From contig CP144361.1 of the NCBI GenBank assembly GCA_040954445.1, positions 806,001-870,000 on the forward strand: a stretch of DNA of 64,000 nt, read 5' to 3'. Of this stretch, positions 20,707 to 30,349 are shown in pieces (position 1 is the stretch's first letter; each line of letters starts with the position of its first letter). Both the position numbers and the translations under genes were made by a program. This stretch comes from Burkholderia sp. Its GTDB lineage: Bacteria > Pseudomonadota > Gammaproteobacteria > Burkholderiales > Burkholderiaceae. Under the pieces are notes generated by a model. That model was not told the origin of the DNA. It saw only the letters and a program-made list of their open reading frames with translations, and did not search any database.

Positions 20707-21573
20707 GTGAAACTTCCGTTCACCAAGATGCAAGGCACCGGCAACGACTTCGTCGTGCTCGACGGAACCGCCGGCGATCTCAGCCTCACGCCCGAGCGCG
20801 TGCGTGCGCTCACTGATCGTCATTTCGGTATCGGTGCCGACCAGCTGCTGCTGGTCGAGCGATCAAGCCTAGAGGGTGTCGATTTCAAGTATCGGATCTT
20901 CAATTGTGACGGCAGCGAGGTCGAGCATTGTGGCAATGGCGCGCGCTGCTTCGTGAAGTTCGTACGCGTCAAGGGACTGACGGACAAGACCACGGTACGC
21001 GTGCAGGTTAAGCATAGCGTAATCACGCTGAGCATGCAGGACGGCGGCGAGGTGGTGGTCGACATGGGCTCACCCGTGTTCGAGCCGGTCCGTGTTCCGT
21101 TCGACGCGACCGGGCTCGAGGGACGCCGAGACGGCACCGATACCATTTACCCGCTCGAAGTCAACGGCGCGACGCGCTGGATCTCGGTGGTCTCCATGGG
21201 CAATCCGCACGCGGTGCAGTTGGTCGACGACGCCGAGGCTTTCGCCGTGCTGGAAGACGGCCCGGTGATCGAGCGGCACGCGCGCTTCCCGCAGCGCGTC
21301 AACGCCTGCTTCTTCCAGATCGTCTCGCGCCGGGAGGTGAAGCTGCGCGTCTACGAGCGCGGTACTGGCGAGACGCTTGCCTGCGGCACCGGTGCCTGCG
21401 CCGCGGTCGCGACCGGGATTCGGCGCGGCCTGTTCGATTCGCCGGTAGCCGTGCAGACCTACGGCGGCACTCTGACGATCTACTGGGACGGCGTGCGCGA
21501 CCAGGCCGCGCCGATCTACATGGCAGGCCCGGCCGTCACTGTGTTCGATGGTGCCATCGAACTGGCCGACTGA
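20707..21573 (+). CDS. dapF: Diaminopimelate epimerase
   Basis: Interconverts LL- and meso-diaminopimelate for lysine and peptidoglycan synthesis. 288 residues. Both catalytic cysteines are present: [17 protein letters not shown] (about 66-82) and [14 protein letters not shown] (about 223-236). The N-terminus [20 protein letters not shown] is typical. GTG start; no closer ATG. It is followed after 48 bp by the DUF484 gene, its usual partner. In Burkholderia lpxL-type genes normally lie just upstream, but here that gene is at 62550, about 42 kb away. Confidence 0.96.
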   Translation: MKLPFTKMQGTGNDFVVLDGTAGDLSLTPERVRALTDRHFGIGADQLLLVERSSLEGVDFKYRIFNCDGSEVEHCGNGARCFVKFVRVKGLTDKTTVRVQVKHSVITLSMQDGGEVVVDMGSPVFEPVRVPFDATGLEGRRDGTDTIYPLEVNGATRWISVVSMGNPHAVQLVDDAEAFAVLEDGPVIERHARFPQRVNACFFQIVSRREVKLRVYERGTGETLACGTGACAAVATGIRRGLFDSPVAVQTYGGTLTIYWDGVRDQAAPIYMAGPAVTVFDGAIELAD

Positions 21574-21621
21574 CCGTAACCACCCGCGACCCCCAAGCGC
21601 ACCAGAACCCTGACGCCCCTT

Positions 21622-22359
21622 ATGAATGAACGCGATGTCGCCAACTACCTGCTGGCCAACCCTACATTCTTCACGCGCTATGCGGAGCTACTCGCCACGG
21701 TCAAGCTCGCGCACCCGCATGGCAAAGCCGTGATCTCTCTGCAGGAGAGGCAGATGGAGATGCTGCGCGACAAGAATAAGCTACTTGAGCGGCGCCTCGC
21801 CGAGCTGCTGCGCTATGGCCACGAGAACGACGGCCTATCGACCAAGTTCAACCGCTGGATCTCGCGCGTGATCGCCGAGCGCGACGCGCATGGGTTGCCT
21901 CGCGCGATTACGGACGGCCTGGCCGAGGTATTCGACGTGCCGCAGACGGCGCTTCGGATCTGGGATGTCGCCGATGCCTATGCCCAGGCCTCATTCGCGC
22001 GCAACGTTAGCGAGGAAGTACAATCGTTCGCCAACAGCCTGGCCACTCCCTACTGCGGAGCGAACTCGGGCTTCGAGGCGGCGCAATGGCTAGTACCGGT
22101 CGAGGCCCAGCCGACCGCAGCCCTGGTCGAGGATACCGAGTCTACCGAAGCCGGCACCCGACCGCCCTCGGGTGCGGTCGAGTCGATCGCGCTGATCGCG
22201 CTACGTAGCCCCGAAGCTGGGAAAGGCGCTCCCAGCTTCGGCCTGATCGTGCTCGGCTCGCCCGATCTGCGCCGCTTCCACGATAGCATGGGCACTGATT
22301 TTCTGACACGCATCGGCGCGCTGGCCAGCGCGGCGCTCACGCGCCTGCGACCGCACTGA
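21622..22359 (+). CDS. DUF484 family protein
   Basis: 245 residues. N-terminal signature MNERDVANYLLANPTFFTRY, then a coiled-coil-like stretch (SLQERQMEMLRDKNKLLERR, about 40-59) and a GAF-like domain (about 85-245). The molecular role of the family is not established; it is commonly found between dapF and xerC. Here xerC is absent and IS903-type DNA begins 14 bp after the stop. Probably co-transcribed with dapF. Confidence 0.9.
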   Translation: MNERDVANYLLANPTFFTRYAELLATVKLAHPHGKAVISLQERQMEMLRDKNKLLERRLAELLRYGHENDGLSTKFNRWISRVIAERDAHGLPRAITDGLAEVFDVPQTALRIWDVADAYAQASFARNVSEEVQSFANSLATPYCGANSGFEAAQWLVPVEAQPTAALVEDTESTEAGTRPPSGAVESIALIALRSPEAGKGAPSFGLIVLGSPDLRRFHDSMGTDFLTRIGALASAALTRLRPH

Positions 22360-22372
22360 ACGTTTGTGAGCG

Positions 22373-22498
22373 CCGTTGTTGCACAAATCGAGCGAGATCC
22401 GTTGACGTTTACGCGCAACGGTCGCGGGGCCAGCCTCCTATCAAGTCAAATGCCAGAGTAACTGCCTAATTCTTTCCAAGAAAATGCGCAAGGACATA
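22373..22498 (+). mobile_element. IS903-type left-end fragment
   Basis: Left TIR to AAAATGCGCAAGGACATA (start of transposase), cut off by the inverted copy at 22499. It may be the 5' part of the same element whose 3' half is at 23641-24202. Confidence 0.8.
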
Positions 22499-23640
22499 GG
22501 CGTTGTTGCATAAATCGAGTGTGAAGATGCAATAGCATCGACGGGCATAATTTCAGGCGATACGAACGGATTGCGGACGAGCGAGGTCCGCTGTACGGTT
22601 GATGACGCCGACGCGAATGGAGACCTCGGTCGCCTTCGAGTCGATGTGACGCGCCCAGAGACAGTTGCCGGTGAGGGTCTTGAACCGATACATCGCATTC
22701 TCGGCAAGCGATCGCCGGTGGTAGCCACTGTGTTGCTTCCATTCTCGACGACCGTCACGGGCAATTGCATCAACCGCGCCGCCACGCCGCACCGCGGGCA
22801 TATCCGCTGGCCGATGAGCGGCACCCTCGCGTGGCGGAATCGAAGGAATAGCACTGAGTGCAGCAATGGCCGCATGGCATGGCTTGGTGTCGTAGGCACC
22901 GTCACCGCCGATGACATCGATTTGTTCTTCGCGTGGAATCTGGTCGAGCAACTTGGCCAGAGCGTCACCGTCAGCCACATTCTGATTCGTCATTAGCGCG
23001 GCATACACTTGACCTGTATTCGCGTTGAGCGCGAGATGGACTTTACGCCACGTGCGCCGCTTCGAGTAGCCGTGCTGGCGCGCCTTCCATTCACCTTCTC
23101 CACGCACCTTCCATTCATCTTCTCCAGAGACCTTCAGACCGGTGCTGTCGACAACCAGATGGATCGGTTCATTGTCACGAAGGATCGGCAGTTCGACATC
23201 AAGCGTTTTTGCCCGGCGACAGAGCGTGGTGTAATTCGGCACCGGCAAGCTCGGGAAGGCCAAATCGCGCAGACTTTGGGTGAAACCTTGCAGGACGCGC
23301 AAGGTCCGTCGATAGACGGTCTTCACGCCAAGTAATGCCTGAATCAGCGTATCGCCGTATAGACACTGGCGACCACGTGTGGGTATGGCATCGGGTATTC
23401 TGGCAAGGACGGCTTCATCTATCCATATTGTTACGTTCCCCCGGTTGATCAGGCCTTCATTATAGGCCGCCCATTCCTGACACGGTAGCGTGCCTTCGGC
23501 TCACCTTTCTTGTGTATGTCCTTGCGCATTTTCTTGGCAAAAATTAGGCAGTTACTCTGGAATCTGACTTGATAGGAGGCTGGCCCGCGAACGTTGCGCG
23601 TAAACGTCAATGGATCTCGCTCGATTTATGCAACAACGCC
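22499..23640 (-). mobile_element. IS903-type copy, full length (1142 bp), inverted
   Basis: Both TIRs present. The long frame MKTVYRRTLRVLQGF to RPQSVRIA (22553-23326) is open and keeps all DDE and YREK residues. However, the N-terminal codons are out of frame through a lost A in the NWAAY region (near 23472). An in-frame duplication gives GEDEWKVRGEGEWKARQ. Confidence 0.9.
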
Positions 23641-24202
23641 CACGTGGCGTAAAGTCCATCTCGCGCTCAACGCGAATACGGGTCAAGTGCATGCCGCGCT
23701 AATGACGAATCAGAATGTGGCTGACGGTGACGCTCTGGCCAAGTTGCTCGACCAGATTCCACGCGAAGAACAAATCGATGTCATCGGCGGTGACGGCGCC
23801 TACGACACCAAGCCATGCCATGCGGCCATTGCTGCACTCAGTGCTATTCCTTCGATTCCGCCACGCGAGGGTGCCGTTCATTGGCCAGCGGATATGCCCG
23901 GTGCGGCGTGGCGTAATGGCGCGGTTGATGCAATTGCCCGTGACGGTCGTCGAGAATGGAAGCAAGACAGTGGCTACCACCGGAGATCGCCTGCCGAAAA
24001 TTCGATGTATCGGTTCAAGACCCTCACCGGCAACTGTCTCTGGGCGCGTCACATCGACTCGCAGGCGACCGAGGTCTCCATTCGCGTCGGCGTCATCAAC
24101 CGTATGGGGCGGGACCTTGCTCGTCCGCAATCCGTTCGTATCGCCTGAAATTATGCCCGTAGATGCTATTGCATCCTCAAACTCGATTTATGCAACAAGG
24201 CC
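23641..24202 (+). mobile_element. IS903-type 3' half
   Basis: Begins at TWRKVHLALNANTGQV and continues to the right TIR. The frame is open through the YREK region (YHRRSPAENSMYRFKTLTG) to SVRIA but lacks the first DDE aspartate. Confidence 0.85.
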
Positions 24203-24273
24203 GTGAGGGGGATAGAAAAATGAGACATGACGGACGCTTTTCCAATTGCAAGATTACGAATTGCGGTTCAATA
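24203..24273 (-). repeat. IS630-type left-end repeat, partial
   Basis: GGGATAGAAAAATGAGACAT followed by TTCCAATTGCAAGATTACG and the tip GGTTCAATA: one arm of the IS630-derived MITE. Confidence 0.65.
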
Positions 24274-24299
24274 AGCCGACGTTTTCTTTCAAGTCTTGT

Positions 24300-25232
24300 T
24301 TACGAACCGGCAGGATCGGCACCGATGTCGAGGTTCCGGCAACAGTCCCGCAACGCGTCTCGCCAATGCGGGGCGCGCACGCCGAACACGCGTTCGAGCT
24401 TCTCGTTCGACAGCCGCGAATTACGCGGTCGCGCAGCTTGCGTCGGATACTGTTCCGACGAGATCGCTACGACCGACGGTCGGCGGGCCAGCCGGTCGAT
24501 CGAGAATATCGCCTCCGCGAATCCGGCCCAGCTAGTACTGCCGCTCGCTGTCATGTGATAAAGACCGGCGTGCGCAGCCCACCATGCGGCATCGTTGCGC
24601 CGCTCGGCCAGCAGCCGAGCGGCGATGCGCGCACTCAGGTCGGCCAGCGTTTCCGACCAGGTTGGCGCGCCGACCTGGTCTGCCACGACACGCAGACTGT
24701 CGTGCTTCTCCGCCAGAGTGCGCATGGTCAGGAGGAAGTTCCTGCCGCGCGTGCCGTACACCCAACTGGTGCGAAACACTAGGTATCTGCCACCGACCGC
24801 GGCGATCGCCTGCTCGCCGGCCAGCTTAGTCCTGCCATAGACACTCAATGGCCCGGTCGGATCAGTCTCGAGATACGCCTCGTCCTTTCGACCGTCGAAC
24901 ACGTAGTCGGTCGAGTAGTGAATCAGGATCGCGCCTGCCTGCTTCGCCTCCTCGGCGATCACGCCGGGTACCTCACCATTGATCCGCATCGCGAAATCCG
25001 GTTCGCTCTCGGCCTTATCCACCGCGGTATAAGCGGCAGAATTGACGATCAAATCCGGGTGCATATCGCGAATCGTACCGTGCAGCAGGTCAAGATCCGA
25101 CAGATCGACGACCGAACGATCCACCGCGAGCACCTCACCATGCGCCACCAGCATTCGTGCCAGTTCGAAGCCGAGCTGGCCGTTGACCCCGGTCACCAGA
25201 ATGCGGGGTCGATTTTCGCTCGCGATTGTCAT
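24300..25232 (-). CDS. rfbD: dTDP-4-dehydrorhamnose reductase
   Basis: Last step of dTDP-L-rhamnose synthesis (NAD(P)H-dependent), for O-antigen and other surface glycans. 310 codons from MTIASENRPRILVTG, with Rossmann motif VTGVNGQLGFEL, STDYVFDG, the catalytic YxxxK (SVYGRTKLAG) and RTSWVYG. Start chosen by GGGAGAAGC just upstream; the 6-codon-longer alternative overlaps that ribosome site. It lies 10 bp after the rfbC remnant stop, so it was the distal gene of an rfbC-rfbD operon. Its upstream partner is destroyed. Confidence 0.94.
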   Translation of the reverse strand: MTIASENRPRILVTGVNGQLGFELARMLVAHGEVLAVDRSVVDLSDLDLLHGTIRDMHPDLIVNSAAYTAVDKAESEPDFAMRINGEVPGVIAEEAKQAGAILIHYSTDYVFDGRKDEAYLETDPTGPLSVYGRTKLAGEQAIAAVGGRYLVFRTSWVYGTRGRNFLLTMRTLAEKHDSLRVVADQVGAPTWSETLADLSARIAARLLAERRNDAAWWAAHAGLYHMTASGSTSWAGFAEAIFSIDRLARRPSVVAISSEQYPTQAARPRNSRLSNEKLERVFGVRAPHWRDALRDCCRNLDIGADPAGS

Positions 25233-25242
25233 GCTTCTCCCT

Positions 25243-25370
25243 TTATGCATAGACCTGTGCCTGCGCCAGGCACAGGCCTACGGCATCCTGTGCGGCCAGC
25301 ATCCGGCTCGCTGTCGCATGGCCATTCGATACCGATATCGGGATCGTTCCAGCGAATGTGCTCTGGACAC
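25243..25370 (-). pseudogene. rfbC: dTDP-4-dehydrorhamnose 3,5-epimerase, C-terminal stump
   Basis: On the minus strand one frame reads RWNDPDIGIEWP and, after a one-base shift, another reads MLAAQDAVGLCLAQAQVYA and stops. Both match the C-terminus of RfbC. The remainder is removed by the IS at 25371. The position directly before rfbD fits the usual operon order. Confidence 0.8.
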
Positions 25371-25683
25371 GGCGTTGTTGCATAAATCGAGTGTGAGGAC
25401 GCAATAGCGTCGATGGGATAATTTCAGGCGATACGAACAGATTGCGGACGAGCAAGGTCCGCCATACGGTTGATGACGCCGACGCGAACGGAGACCTCGC
25501 TCGCCTGCGCGTCGATGTGACGCGCCCAGAGACAGTTGCCGGTCAGGGTCTTGAACCGATACATCGCATTCTCGGCAAGCGATCGCCGGTGGTAGCCACT
25601 GTCTTGCTTCCATTCTCGACGACCGTCACGGGCAATTGCATCAACCGCGCCATTACGCCACGCCGCACCGGACATATGCGCTG
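25371..25683 (-). mobile_element. IS903-type 3' fragment
   Basis: Right TIR and the transposase C-terminus in reverse (about MPGAAWRNGAVDAIARDG to SVRIA, with the YREK motif). Truncated within HWPAD by the copy starting at 25684. Confidence 0.87.
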
Positions 25684-26208
25684 GGCGTTGTTGCATAAAT
25701 CGAGCGAAAGCCGTTGACGTTTACGCGCAACGCTCGCCGGCCAGCCTCCTATCAAGTCAGATTTCAGAGTCACTGCCTAATTGTTGCCAAGAAAATGCGC
25801 AAGGACATACACAAGAGAGGTGAGCCGAAGGCACGCTACCGTGTCAGGAATTGTGCGGCCTATAATGAAGGCCTGGTCAACCGGGGGAACGTTAACAATA
25901 TGAATAGATGAAGCCGTCCTTGCCAGAATACCCGATGCCATACCCACACGTAGTCGCCCGTGTCTATAGGGCGATACGCTGATTCAGGCATTACTTGGCG
26001 TGAAGAGCGTCTATCGACTGACGTTGCGCGCCCTGCAAGGTTGCACCAAAAGTCTACGCGATTTGGCCTTCCCAAGCTTGCCGGTGCCGAATTACACCAC
26101 GCTCTGTCGCCGGGCAAAAACGCTTGATGTCGAACTGCCGATCCTTCGTGACAATAAACCAGATCCATCTGGTTGTCGACAGCACCGGTCTGAAGGTCTA
26201 TGGAGAAG

Positions 26209-26370
26209 GGCGTTGTTGCATAAATCAAGCGCGAAGACGCAATGGCATCCACGGGCATATTGATCACGAATTTCGGATCAATAATTTCAGGCGATATGAA
26301 CGGATTGCGGACGAGCGAGGTCCGCAATCCGTTCCGTTGCGTCCTCACACTCGATTTATGCAACAACGCC
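26209..26370. mobile_element. Palindromic mini-IS (two IS903-type right ends) with perfect target duplication
   Basis: 162 bp, TIRs at both tips, no coding capacity. It is flanked on both sides by ATGGAGAAG, a perfect 9-bp direct repeat of transposase sequence, showing that the palindrome itself transposed. Inside one arm is a 22-bp IS630-tip insertion at a TA (26258-26283). Confidence 0.92.
26258..26283. repeat. TA-flanked 22-bp micro-insertion
   Basis: The IS arm normally reads GGGCATAATTTCAGG. Here 22 bp starting TTGATCACGAA and ending CGGATCAA are inserted with TA on both sides. The insert resembles the first 20 bp of the IS630-type tip. Confidence 0.85.
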
Positions 26371-26978
26371 ATGGAGAAGGTGAATGGAAGGTGCGCCAGC
26401 ACGGCTACTCGAAGCGGCGCACGTGGCGTAAAGTCCATCTCGCGCTCAACGCGAATACAGGTCAAGTGCATGCCGCGCTAATGACGAATCAGAATGTGGC
26501 TGACGGTGACGCTCTGGCCAAGTTGCTCGACCAGATTCCACGCGAAGAACAAATCGATGTCATCGGCGGTGACGGTGCCTACGACACCAAGCCATGCCAT
26601 GCGGCCATTGCTGCACGCAGTGCTATTCCTTCGATTCCGCCACGCGAGGGTGCCGCTCATTGGCCAGCGGATATGCCCGGTGCGGCGTGGCGTAATGGCG
26701 CGGTTGATGCAATTGCCCGTGACGGTCGTCGAGAATGGAAGCAACACAGTGGCTACCACCGGCGATCGCTTGCCGAGAATGCGATGTATCGGTTCAAGAC
26801 CCTCACCGGCCACTGTCTCTGGGCGCGTCACATCGCCGCGCAGGCGACCGAGGTCGCCGTTCGCGTCGGCGTCATCAACCGCATGGCGGACCTCGCTCGT
26901 CCGCAATCCGTTCGTATCGCCTGAAATTAAGCCCGTCGATGCTATTGCATCCCCACACTCGATTTATGCAACAACGCC

Positions 26979-27790
26979 TATCCGATGGCCAATGAACGGC
27001 GCCCTCGCGTGGCGGAATCGAAGGAATAGCACTGCGTGCAGCAATGGCCGCATGGCATGGCTTGGTGTCGTAGGCACCATCACCGCCGATGATATCGATT
27101 TGTTCTTCGCGTGAAATCTGGTCGAGCAACTTGGCCAGAGCGTCACCGTCAGCCACATTCTGATTCGTCATTAGCGCGGCATGCACTTGACCCGTATTCG
27201 CGTTGAGCGCGAGATGGACTTTACGCCACGTGCGCCGCTTCGAGTAGCCGTGCTGGCGCACCTTCCATTCACCTGCTCCATAGACCTTCAGACCTGTGCT
27301 GTCGACATCCAGATGGATCGGTTCGTTGTCGCGAAAGATCGGCAGTTCGACATCAAGCGTTTTGCACGACGAAAGAGCGTGGTGTAATTCGGCACCGGCA
27401 AGCTTGGGAAGGCCAAATCGCGTAGACTTTTGGTGAAACCTTGCAGGGCGCGCACCGTCTGTCGATAGACAGTCTTCACGCCAAGTAATGCCTGAATCAG
27501 CGTATCGCCCTATAGACACGGGCGACTACGTGTGGGTATGGCATCGGGTATTCTGGCAAGGACGGCTTCATCTATTCATATTGTTAACGTTCCCCCGGTT
27601 GACCAGGCCTTCATTATAGGCCGCACAATTCCTGACACGGTAGCGTGCCTTCGGCTCACCTCTCTTGTGTATGTCCTTGCGCATTTTCTTGGCAACAATT
27701 AGGCAGTGACTCTGAAATCTGACTTGATAGGAGGCTGGCCCCGCGACTGTTGCGCGTAAACGTCAACGGATCTCGCTCGATTTATGCAAC
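26979..27790 (-). mobile_element. IS903-type copy lacking its right end, inverted
   Basis: Reversed transposase from the second DDE region to the left end, with multiple shifts (for example GNVNNMNR, the same lesion as in the copy at 25684). Truncated on both sides: the left TIR stops at TTTATGCAAC. Confidence 0.87.
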
Positions 27791-27810
27791 CCCCCTTTCC
27801 AGGGGGTTGC

Positions 27811-27920
27811 TGTATATTGATACAATTGCGAATTGGTGTCTCGAAAAAACTGGACTTCAATCACCCCGTGAAGCTGGTCAAGCAGCCTCTTGACGCTCTA
27901 CACACTTCGCAGCTAGGCGC
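27811..27920 (+). pseudogene. 3' relic of an IS3-type (rve) transposase
   Basis: One frame reads NWCLEKTGLQSPREAGQAAS and stops, matching the C-terminal end of rve-domain transposases. The same segment occurs at about 62310-62390. Nothing else of the element is present. Confidence 0.6.
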
Positions 27921-27954
27921 GCGACCACGCGCACGCTACCGCACTTGCTTCCGC

Positions 27955-29004
27955 TCACGCCAGGTGCCAACCGATCGACTCGCCGCCGCGCAGCGGTACT
28001 ACCGAGGTGTCGCCGGCCTCGACCGTGGCCGGCAGTTGCCAGCTCTCTCGACGTAGAGTGACCGTCTCACTGGCGCGTGGCAGGCCGTAAAAATCGGCAC
28101 CGAAAAAGCTTGCAAAACCCTCAAGCTTGTCAAGCGCGCCAGCTTGGCCGAAGGCCTCGGCGTATAGCTCCAGCGCGTGTAGCGCTGTGTAGCAACCGGC
28201 GCAGCCACAGGCGGCTTCTTTGGCGTTCTTCTCATGTGGTGCGCTATCGGTGCCGAGGAAAAAGCGCGGATTGCCCGAAGTAGCCGCTTCCACCAGGGCC
28301 ACGCGATGGGTCTCGCGCTTGAGCAGCGGCAGGCAGTAATAGTGTGGCCTGCTCCCATCGGTGAAAAGCGCATTACGGTTGTAGAGCAGGTGATGGGCCG
28401 TGATGGTGGCACCCAGCATGCCGGGCACGGCGGCAGCCTCGCGCACGTAGTCAACCGCATCTTTGGTAGTGATGTGCTCGAAGACCACTTTGAGTGCCGG
28501 AAAATCGCGGCGCAGCGGTGTCATCACGCAGTCGATGAAGACTTTCTCTCGATCGAACAGGTCGATTTCTGCATTCGTCACCTCGCCATGCACCAGGAGC
28601 GGCATGCCGACTTCCTGCATCACCGCGAGCGCGCCGGCACACTTGCGCAAGTCGGTCACGCCGGCATCAGAATTGGTGGTGGCACCGGTCGGGTAGAGCT
28701 TGATGCCGTGCACAAAGCCGCTCGCCTGAGCGCGGCGGATCTCGTCGACAGGCGTGTTGTCGGTCAAATAAAGCGTCATCAATGGATCGAAACGTATCCC
28801 GGCCGGCACGGCGACGAGGATCCGCGAGCGATAGGCCTCGGCCTGCGCGGTGGTGGTGATCGGCGGCTTCAGGTTCGGCATGATGAGCGCTCGGCCAAAC
28901 TGGCGCGCGGTATGCGGCAGCACTGCAGCGAGCATCGCACCGTCGCGTACGTGCAGGTGCCAGTCGTCGGGGCGGGTGAGGGTCAGCGAGGAAACGGGAG
29001 ACAC
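27955..29004 (-). CDS. pyrC: Dihydroorotase
   Basis: Zinc enzyme closing carbamoyl-aspartate to dihydroorotate in pyrimidine synthesis. 349 residues, class II length. Metal-binding HLHVRDG (about 16-22), the carboxylated-lysine region [17 protein letters not shown] (about 100-116), [19 protein letters not shown] with the NRNALF loop, and GTDSAPH (about 252-258) are intact. An IS903-type copy begins 19 bp upstream of ATG, so the native promoter is displaced and expression must come from or through the IS. Confidence 0.96.
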   Translation of the reverse strand: MSPVSSLTLTRPDDWHLHVRDGAMLAAVLPHTARQFGRALIMPNLKPPITTTAQAEAYRSRILVAVPAGIRFDPLMTLYLTDNTPVDEIRRAQASGFVHGIKLYPTGATTNSDAGVTDLRKCAGALAVMQEVGMPLLVHGEVTNAEIDLFDREKVFIDCVMTPLRRDFPALKVVFEHITTKDAVDYVREAAAVPGMLGATITAHHLLYNRNALFTDGSRPHYYCLPLLKRETHRVALVEAATSGNPRFFLGTDSAPHEKNAKEAACGCAGCYTALHALELYAEAFGQAGALDKLEGFASFFGADFYGLPRASETVTLRRESWQLPATVEAGDTSVVPLRGGESIGWHLA

Positions 29005-29022
29005 GGTGGGAACGGCGTTCGT

Positions 29023-30142
29023 GGCGTTGTTGCATAAATCGAGCGTGAGGACGCCGCATCTACAGGCATAATCAGGCGATACGAACGGTATTGCGGACGA
29101 GCGAGGTCCGCCATACGGTTAATGACACCGACGCGAACGGCGACCTCGGACGTCTGCGAGGCGATGTGACGCGCCCAAAGACAGTTGCCGGTGAGGGTCT
29201 TGAACCGATACATCGCATTCTCGGCAAGCGATCGCCGGTGGTAGCCACTGTGTTGCTTCCATTCTCGACGACCGTCACGGGCAATTGCATCAACCGTGCC
29301 ATTACGCCACGCCGCACCGGGCATATCCGCTGGCCAATGAGCGGCACCCTCGCGTGGCGGCATCGAAGGAATAGCACTGCGTGCAGCAATGGCCGCATGG
29401 CATGGCTTGGTGTCGTAGGCACCGTCACCGCCGATGACATCGATTTGTTCTTCGCGTGGAATCTGGTCGAGCAACTTGGCCAGAGCGTCACCGTCAGCCA
29501 CATTCTGATTCGTCATTAGCGCGGCATGCAGTTGACCCGTATTTACGTTGAGCGCGAGCTGGACTTTACGCCAGGTGCGCCGCTTCGAGTAGCCGTGCTG
29601 GCGGACCTCTTCCATTCACCTTCGCCATAGACCTTCAGACCGGTGCTGTCGATAACCAGATGGATCGGTTCGTTGTCGCGAAAGATCGGCAGTTCGACAT
29701 CAAGCGTTTTTGCACGACGAAAGAGCGTGGCGTAATTCGGCACCGGCAAGCTTGGGAAGGCCAAATCGCGTAGACTTTTGGTGAAACCTTGCAGGGCGCG
29801 CAATGTCAGTCGATAGACGCTCTTCACGCCAAGTAATGCCTGAATCAGCGCATCGCCGTATAAACACGGGCGACCACGTGTGGGTATGGCGTCGGGTATT
29901 CTGGCAAGGATGGCTTCATCTATCCATATCGTCATGTTCCCCCGGTTGATCAGGCCTGCATTATAAGCTGCCCAATTCCTGACATGGTAGCGTGCCTTCG
30001 GCTCACTTGTCTTGTGTATGTCCTTGCGCATTTTCTTGGAAAAAATTAGGCAGTTACTCTGAAATCTGACTTGATAGGGGGCTGGCCGGCGAGCGTTGCG
30101 CGTAAACGTCAACGGCTTTCGCTCGATTTATGCAACAACGCC
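29023..30142 (-). mobile_element. IS903-type copy, full length (1120 bp), inverted
   Basis: Both TIRs present. Transposase MRKDIHKTSEPKARYHVRNW is open to KVYGEGEW, then shifts near 29610 (VRQHGYSKRR follows in another frame). The C-terminus is open to about MADLARPQ. Flanking 9-mers do not match. Confidence 0.92.
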
Positions 30143-30349
30143 GTTCAGTCGGATCCAGTTGTTCAGGCAACGCTTTGCGATGAGAATGCGATTATTAAGA
30201 GGCTAGCCTGACGGTTTCAAAGAGTATTGATCCGCAATTCGTAATTTTGAAATTTGAAGCCCAGCTTTTGGCCTCGGTTGAATTTCGAGTGGGTAGATTT
30301 TTCTCGGGTCCAGGGAAGACAAATCCCGGCGTAGCGAATCTCTTCATGG
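30143..30349. other. Non-coding gap with an IS630 tip
   Basis: About 200 bp without a gene I recognise. 30223-30256 carries an IS630-type tip (TATTGATCCGCAATTCGTAA) without a second arm. Confidence 0.5.

Larger units (their letters stand above)
25684..26978 (+). mobile_element. IS903-type copy carrying a palindromic insertion
   Basis: Both TIRs present. The transposase begins MRKDIHKRGEPKARYRVRNC but shifts at GNVNNMNR (25900), with further damage near 26158. It is split after KVYGEG by the 162-bp palindrome at 26209-26370, and the 3' half (26371 on) is open to SVRIA. Its left ~280 bp share many private changes with the reversed copy ending at 27790. Confidence 0.9.

Noticed and set aside
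28234..29037. Open frame of 267 codons opposite pyrC
   Set aside because: Antisense shadow of a well-conserved gene, without its own motifs or ribosome site.
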